From: Dysgonomonas sp. ZJ279
GTDB taxonomy: Bacteria > Bacteroidota > Bacteroidia > Bacteroidales > Dysgonomonadaceae
NCBI RefSeq assembly: GCF_011039205.1
Contig: NZ_JAAKEL010000005.1
Coordinates: 124,001 to 188,000 of the forward strand
Length of the DNA stretch: 64,000 bases
Direction of reading: 5' to 3'
In this document: piece by piece, positions 59,563 through 64,000 of the stretch
Position numbering within the stretch: position 1 is the first letter of the stretch
How the letters are laid out: each line of letters starts with the position of its first letter
Notes under the pieces: model-generated
The model's input: only the letters and a program-made list of their open reading frames with translations
Database searches by the model: none
Told to the model about the DNA's origin: nothing
Made by a program: the position numbers and the translations under genes

Positions 59563-62500
59563 TTAATTATTTTTTATCCACTCTCTAGCATTCACAAATG
59601 CTTCCATCCAAGGAGTTACATCATCCTTGCGATGCTCGAACGGATAGTAGGCATTTTGCCATGGGAACAGAGAGCGTTCTAAGTGAGGCATCATAACTAA
59701 ATGACGACCATCTGCTGAACAAAGACCTGCTGTATTATAGTCCGAACCATTCGGGTTACCCGGATATTCGTCATAAATATATTTTGCAATAATCTTGTAT
59801 TCAGATTCAGCTTTAGGCATAGAGAAACGACCTTCGCCATGTGCTACCCAGATACCGATCTTGTTGCCCGAAAGTGAACCTAACATAACGGATTCATTCT
59901 TCGGAATCTCAACACTTACGTATGTCGATTCGAATTTGTGCGAACTGTTATGTTCCATTTTCGCTTTCACATCATGTTCGGGATATACAAGTCCCAATTC
60001 CATCATCAACTGACACCCGTTACATACACCCAGACTCAATGTATCTTTGCGTTCGTAGTAATTGCGTAAAGTTTCCTTTGCCTTTTCGTTATACATAAAG
60101 CTACCCGCCCAGCCTTTAGCCGAACCAAGTACGTCGGAGTTGGAGAATCCACCACAGAATACAATCAGATTGATATCTTCGAGTGTTTCCCTGCCTGTTG
60201 CCAAGTCGGTCATATGTACGTCTTTCACATCGAAACCGGCAAGATATAGCGAATAAGCCATTTCGCGCTCGCCATTCGTTCCTTTTTCGCGGATAATAGC
60301 CGCCTTGATGCCTGTTGGAGCAGTACGGTTCGGGTTAATATCGTATTGAGCGAATCGCCCTGTGAAATTAGGATTGAACTTGAATTGCAACAGCTGCTTC
60401 TTGTAATTTTCGAAACGGGCTTTTGCTAAAGTTTCTCCGCTTTGTTTTCTGTCTAGTAAGTATGATGGCTCATACCATACATCGCGCAATTCATCAATAT
60501 CAAATTCCTGACGGAATTCATCTTTCTGTATAATCAACTTACGTTCTTCGATAGGGCGTGCTACAATAGCAAAGCCAACACCGTAATCATCCAGGATTTT
60601 TTCTACCAAATGATGATGTTTCACCTGAACAAGAATACCCGGATTTTCAGCAAATAAGATCTTAATAAGGTCAGTATTGCGAATTTTATCTAAACGTGTA
60701 TCCAAACCACCTTGCGGATTGGCGAAACACATTTCGAGCATTGTTGTAACCAGACCTCCTGCCGACACGTCGTGTCCTGCAAGGATTAGTCCTCTATTGA
60801 TCAGTTCCTGAACAGCTATAAATGCATTCTTGAAATATTCGCTATCTGTAACTGTTGGTACTTCTTCACCCAGTTTACCAAGAGTTTGGGCAAATGCCGA
60901 ACCACCGAGCTTGAATGTGTCGAACGAGAAATCTATATAGTATAAGTATGTTCCTTTGATATAAGCCAATACCGGTGATACAATCTTACGGATGTTGCTT
61001 ACTTCGCCTGCTGCCGAAATTATAACAGTTCCCGGAGAATAAACTTTTTCATCGCCATATTTTTGAGTCATCGACAAAGAGTCTTTTCCTGTCGGGATAT
61101 TGATTCCCAAATCGCATGCAAATTCTGAACAAGCTTCTACTGCTTTGTACAAACGGGCATCTTCACCCGGATTTTTACATGGCCACATCCAGTTGGCACT
61201 TAGCGAAATGCTTTTCAGACCTTCGGCCATCGGAGCAAATACTATATTGGTCAACGATTCTGCTATAGCCAATACCGAACCTGCGGCAGGATCTACCATC
61301 GCAGCTTGCGGTGCATGACCGATCGATGTTGCTATACCTGCTTTTCCGTGATAGTCTAAAGCCACAGCACCAAGGTCGCTTAGTGGTAGTTGTATTTCAC
61401 CTTGTGTTTGCTGGCGGGCAACTTTACCTGTTACAGAGCGGTCAACTTTGTTTGTTAACCAGTCTTTAGAAGCAACAGCTTCGAGTTGCAACACATTTTT
61501 TATATATTCTTCTAATTTAGAAAGATCGTAATCGGGATTAGAGAACTCTTCTTCTATGGTCGTATCACGCATTATAGTTTGCGGAGCTTTACCGAAGAAA
61601 TCTTCTAATTTAAGATCGATAGGACGTTTTCCGTCTGCTTGTTCGAAAACAAACTTCATATCGTTTGTTGTTTCACCTACTACATACATCGGTGAACGCT
61701 CACGCGAAGCTATACGCTCGATTCTTTCGGTAGCTTCTGCAGGGATCAACAATCCCATACGTTCTTGACTCTCGTTACCCACAATCTCTTTCGACGATAG
61801 GGTCGGATCACCTATGGGAAGTTTAGATACGTCTATTTTTCCGCCGGTAGTTTCAACCAGTTCCGATAAACAGTTTAAGTGTCCGCCTGCGCCGTGGTCG
61901 TGAATTGATACAATCGGATTATCGTTCGATTCTGCTAAAGCACGTATTACGTTAGCAGTACGTTTTTGCATTTCGGGATTGGCACGTTGTACAGCGTTTA
62001 ATTCTATACCACTCGAAAATTCGCCTGTGTCTACAGACGATACTGCTCCACCGCCCATACCGATACGGTAATTGTCGCCACCAAGTATAACTACTTTCTC
62101 ACCGGGTTTAGGTTCGCCCTTTAGCGCATCACGTTTATTAGCATACCCTACACCTCCGGCAAGCATGATTACTTTGTCGAAAGCAAATTTCTTTTGATTT
62201 TCTTCGTGTTCGAATGTAAGTAACGAACCGCAGATAAGTGGCTGACCAAATTTGTTTCCAAAATCGGAAGCTCCGTTCGAAGCTTTTATCAGAATTTCCT
62301 CCGGTGTTTGGTACAACCAAGGCCTTTCAGGCATTATTTGTTCCCAAGCTTTTCCTGCTTTTGTACGAGGATATGAAGTCATATATACTGCTGTTCCTGC
62401 AATAGGCAAAGAGGCTTTACCTCCGCCTAAACGGTCACGAATCTCACCACCCGAACCTGTTGCAGCACCATTGAACGGTTCTACGGTAGTAGGGAAGTTA

Positions 62501-63258
62501 TGAGTTTCAGCCTTTACCGAAATCACCGATTTGATTGGTCTTGTTTCGAAATAGCTTGGTTTGTCGCCATCTGTCGGTGCAAATTGTTCTATTTCGGGAC
62601 CATCGTTGAATGCCACGTTATCTTTGTATGCCGAAACCAATTTGTTCGGATTGGTTGCTGCTGTTTTTTTGATTAGTTTAAATAGAGAACTTTCTTTTTC
62701 TTCTCCGTCAATGATAAATTTACCATTGAATATTTTGTGTCGGCAATGTTCTGAATTTACTTGCGAGAATCCAAATACTTCACTGTCGGTCAGCTTTCTG
62801 CCTAATCTTTTGCTAACATCATTCAGATATTCTATTTCGTCTTCGCTCAATGCTAAGCCTTCTTGCTTATTATATACAGCTATATCATCAATTTCGATAA
62901 TCGGATCGGGTTGTTTGTTGATGGTAAACATCTCCTGATTCAATCCGTCGTATACCCGCTGAAGCATTGGGTCGTGCGCTGCATCTTTAGACGAGACAGT
63001 AAAGAATTCCTCGATACGAAGAATATCTTCAACTCCCATGTTTTGCGTTATTTCTACAGCGTTGGTACTCCAAGGTGTGATCATTTCGCGGCGGGGACCA
63101 ACAAAAAAGCCTGAAACTTTATCAGCTTCAAGCAGGGTTGCACCACTAAATGCCCAAGTGAGGCGCTCGACGAAATCGGCATTGATACTAACTTTTGTCT
63201 GAACAGCAATAATGTTCTTTGAAGAGGTCTGAAAGAAAGAAATCATACTTTTATCCAA
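59563..63258 (-). CDS. purL: Phosphoribosylformylglycinamidine synthase, single-chain
   Basis: The 1231-residue enzyme makes FGAM from FGAR, glutamine and ATP in purine synthesis. It includes an N-terminal PurS-like domain, two AIRS-like ATP domains (NSEHCRHKIFNG, then ETHNFPTTVEPFNGAATGSG, then DHGAGGHLNCLSELVETTGG) and a C-terminal glutamine amidotransferase with LGVCNGCQLMMELG (Cys1079) and MMPHLERSLFPWQ. It is the long fused form rather than the separate purLQS set. The -7 box TAACTTTG is at 63287-63294 on the minus strand. Confidence 0.97.
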   Translation of the reverse strand: MDKSMISFFQTSSKNIIAVQTKVSINADFVERLTWAFSGATLLEADKVSGFFVGPRREMITPWSTNAVEITQNMGVEDILRIEEFFTVSSKDAAHDPMLQRVYDGLNQEMFTINKQPDPIIEIDDIAVYNKQEGLALSEDEIEYLNDVSKRLGRKLTDSEVFGFSQVNSEHCRHKIFNGKFIIDGEEKESSLFKLIKKTAATNPNKLVSAYKDNVAFNDGPEIEQFAPTDGDKPSYFETRPIKSVISVKAETHNFPTTVEPFNGAATGSGGEIRDRLGGGKASLPIAGTAVYMTSYPRTKAGKAWEQIMPERPWLYQTPEEILIKASNGASDFGNKFGQPLICGSLLTFEHEENQKKFAFDKVIMLAGGVGYANKRDALKGEPKPGEKVVILGGDNYRIGMGGGAVSSVDTGEFSSGIELNAVQRANPEMQKRTANVIRALAESNDNPIVSIHDHGAGGHLNCLSELVETTGGKIDVSKLPIGDPTLSSKEIVGNESQERMGLLIPAEATERIERIASRERSPMYVVGETTNDMKFVFEQADGKRPIDLKLEDFFGKAPQTIMRDTTIEEEFSNPDYDLSKLEEYIKNVLQLEAVASKDWLTNKVDRSVTGKVARQQTQGEIQLPLSDLGAVALDYHGKAGIATSIGHAPQAAMVDPAAGSVLAIAESLTNIVFAPMAEGLKSISLSANWMWPCKNPGEDARLYKAVEACSEFACDLGINIPTGKDSLSMTQKYGDEKVYSPGTVIISAAGEVSNIRKIVSPVLAYIKGTYLYYIDFSFDTFKLGGSAFAQTLGKLGEEVPTVTDSEYFKNAFIAVQELINRGLILAGHDVSAGGLVTTMLEMCFANPQGGLDTRLDKIRNTDLIKILFAENPGILVQVKHHHLVEKILDDYGVGFAIVARPIEERKLIIQKDEFRQEFDIDELRDVWYEPSYLLDRKQSGETLAKARFENYKKQLLQFKFNPNFTGRFAQYDINPNRTAPTGIKAAIIREKGTNGEREMAYSLYLAGFDVKDVHMTDLATGRETLEDINLIVFCGGFSNSDVLGSAKGWAGSFMYNEKAKETLRNYYERKDTLSLGVCNGCQLMMELGLVYPEHDVKAKMEHNSSHKFESTYVSVEIPKNESVMLGSLSGNKIGIWVAHGEGRFSMPKAESEYKIIAKYIYDEYPGNPNGSDYNTAGLCSADGRHLVMMPHLERSLFPWQNAYYPFEHRKDDVTPWMEAFVNAREWIKNN

Positions 63259-63286
63259 TTAATATAAGCTATTATAAATAGGTAGA

Positions 63287-63294
63287 CAAAGTTA
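63287..63294 (-). promoter_or_regulatory. -7 promoter box (TAACTTTG) for purL
   Basis: This TAnnTTTG match on the minus strand lies 28 bases before the purL start. No guanine-type or PRPP riboswitch was recognised in the short 5' UTR. Confidence 0.55.
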
Positions 63295-63476
63295 GTGAAA
63301 AGAAAGCATAATCTAGGTATGCTAAATTGCGAAAATGTAGAAATTAAAATCTAATCGGAGTTTTGTCTGAGCTGTAGTAAATTTTGAATTTCTAACATAT
63401 AATTTTGCTTTATAAAAAGTCAGTTATACCATGAGTTTGTATCCATTTGAGGATTGAACGTTATCCGGAGTGTGTA

Positions 63477-63533
63477 TTTTACTTATTTTTGAGTGTTTTA
63501 CTCATCTTTTACTTAGTATTTTACTTATCTTTG
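63477..63533 (+). promoter_or_regulatory. Three near-identical promoter-like 15-mers before the UDP-glucose dehydrogenase gene
   Basis: TTTTACTTATTTTTG (63477-63491), TTTTACTCATCTTTT (63496-63510) and TTTTACTTATCTTTG (63519-63533) form a degenerate tandem. The first and third contain TAnnTTTG boxes (63484-63491 and 63526-63533). The third is best placed to start the transcript, near 63540. Confidence 0.55.
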
Positions 63534-63582
63534 CACCGTATTTAATACACAAATTGTTGCAAATAATGTCAAAATATTCAGA

Positions 63583-64000
63583 ATGAAAATAGCAATTGTT
63601 GGTACAGGATATGTAGGTTTAGTTACAGGGACTTGTTTCGCCGAAATGGGTACAGATGTTTACTGTGTGGATATCGATCAAAAGAAGATCGATAATCTGA
63701 AAAATGGTATTATACCTATTTTCGAACCGGGATTGGATGAAATGGTTGAACGTAATCACAAAGCCGGTCGCTTACATTTTACTACCGATCTTAGTTCGAT
63801 ACTTAATGATGTAGATATAGTTTTTTCTGCCGTGGGAACACCTCCCGATGAGGATGGCAGTGCCGATTTGAAATATGTGTTGGATGTGGCACGCACAGTA
63901 GGACGAAACCTGAATAAATATATAGTTGTTGTAACTAAAAGCACTGTGCCGGTAGGTACTGCTAAGTTAGTAAAACAAGCAGTTCAGGAAGAATTGGATA
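63583..64000 (+). CDS. UDP-glucose 6-dehydrogenase, C-terminus cut by window edge
   Basis: The first 139 residues are visible and the gene continues beyond 64000. [20 protein letters not shown] carries the NAD-binding GxGxxG, and [33 protein letters not shown] and [11 protein letters not shown] are hallmark segments. The enzyme oxidises UDP-glucose to UDP-glucuronate for surface polysaccharides. GDP-mannose dehydrogenase is less likely given the PDEDGSADL pattern. It may open a polysaccharide locus to the right. Confidence 0.93.
   Translation, partial: MKIAIVGTGYVGLVTGTCFAEMGTDVYCVDIDQKKIDNLKNGIIPIFEPGLDEMVERNHKAGRLHFTTDLSSILNDVDIVFSAVGTPPDEDGSADLKYVLDVARTVGRNLNKYIVVVTKSTVPVGTAKLVKQAVQEELD

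Noticed and set aside
1-64000. CRISPR array, tRNA or rRNA genes
   Set aside because: No regularly spaced direct repeats, no cloverleaf with a T-loop GTTCGAATC-type motif, and no rRNA-like sequence were found by eye; a tRNA scan would be needed to be certain.

Overview
The window is a 64 kb piece of an AT-rich genome from the phylum Bacteroidota, most likely order Bacteroidales. Evidence: many start regions carry the Bacteroidota -7 promoter box TAnnTTTG with no Shine-Dalgarno sequence; many proteins are lipoproteins with a Cys-Ser/Asp-rich start; there are Bacteroidota-typical families (DUF4301, DUF4369/TlpA redoxins, single-chain PurL, NADP glutamate dehydrogenase, CBM9-like and GHL proteins); and the 841-residue surface protein ends in what looks like a type IX secretion sorting domain. 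A Dysgonomonas-like member of the family Dysgonomonadaceae fits, but this is inference from gene content. No rRNA, tRNA, CRISPR array, complete insertion sequence or prophage was seen.

Layout. 1-7.9 kb: an ECF sigma factor with a membrane partner cut by the left edge, a lipoprotein, a family-10-like glycosidase lipoprotein, a THUMP rRNA methyltransferase, a three-gene envelope-stress cluster (YtxH, holin-like DUF1469, hypothetical) and miaB. 8-14.4 kb: tandem paralogous Ig-like lipoproteins, tandem XRE regulators, a GNAT, a CPBP protease, an unusual Fpg/Nei-like protein and small proteins. 14.4-23.8 kb: a Mef-like efflux pump behind a probable leader peptide, DPP III, a universal stress protein, an AlkZ-like protein and a secreted hydrolase. 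23.8-36 kb: a GHL glycosidase/CBM9 pair, a sirtuin lacking its zinc cysteines, an outer-membrane-type protein, two FKBP isomerases, an Lrp regulator, a choloylglycine-hydrolase family enzyme, PepD and a thioredoxin-like lipoprotein flanked by direct repeats. 36-50 kb: a secreted esterase, a flippase-like membrane protein, rsmA, corA, a four-gene bactofilin/aminopeptidase/redoxin/gamma-carbonic-anhydrase operon, folB, a SpoU methyltransferase and DUF4301. 50-64 kb: a large surface protein with a small membrane partner and a structured 5' UTR, gdhA, cysE, a thioesterase/phosphatase operon, purL and the start of a UDP-glucose 6-dehydrogenase gene.

Most genes are housekeeping. The strongest non-genic signal is a set of dispersed palindromic elements. 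At least nine copies share a hairpin core beginning GTCATCCCGA or a variant and ending in its complement. They are intergenic, always lie next to at least one gene 3' end, and are absent from all clearly divergent promoter regions. Several sit inside longer elements with their own outer inverted repeats, and one such element supplies the stop codon of a gene. Other leads are a leader-peptide-like ORF before the efflux gene, an Fpg homologue without the catalytic Pro2, a redoxin gene between two copies of a terminator-like hairpin, and three promoter-like 15-mers before the UDP-glucose dehydrogenase gene.
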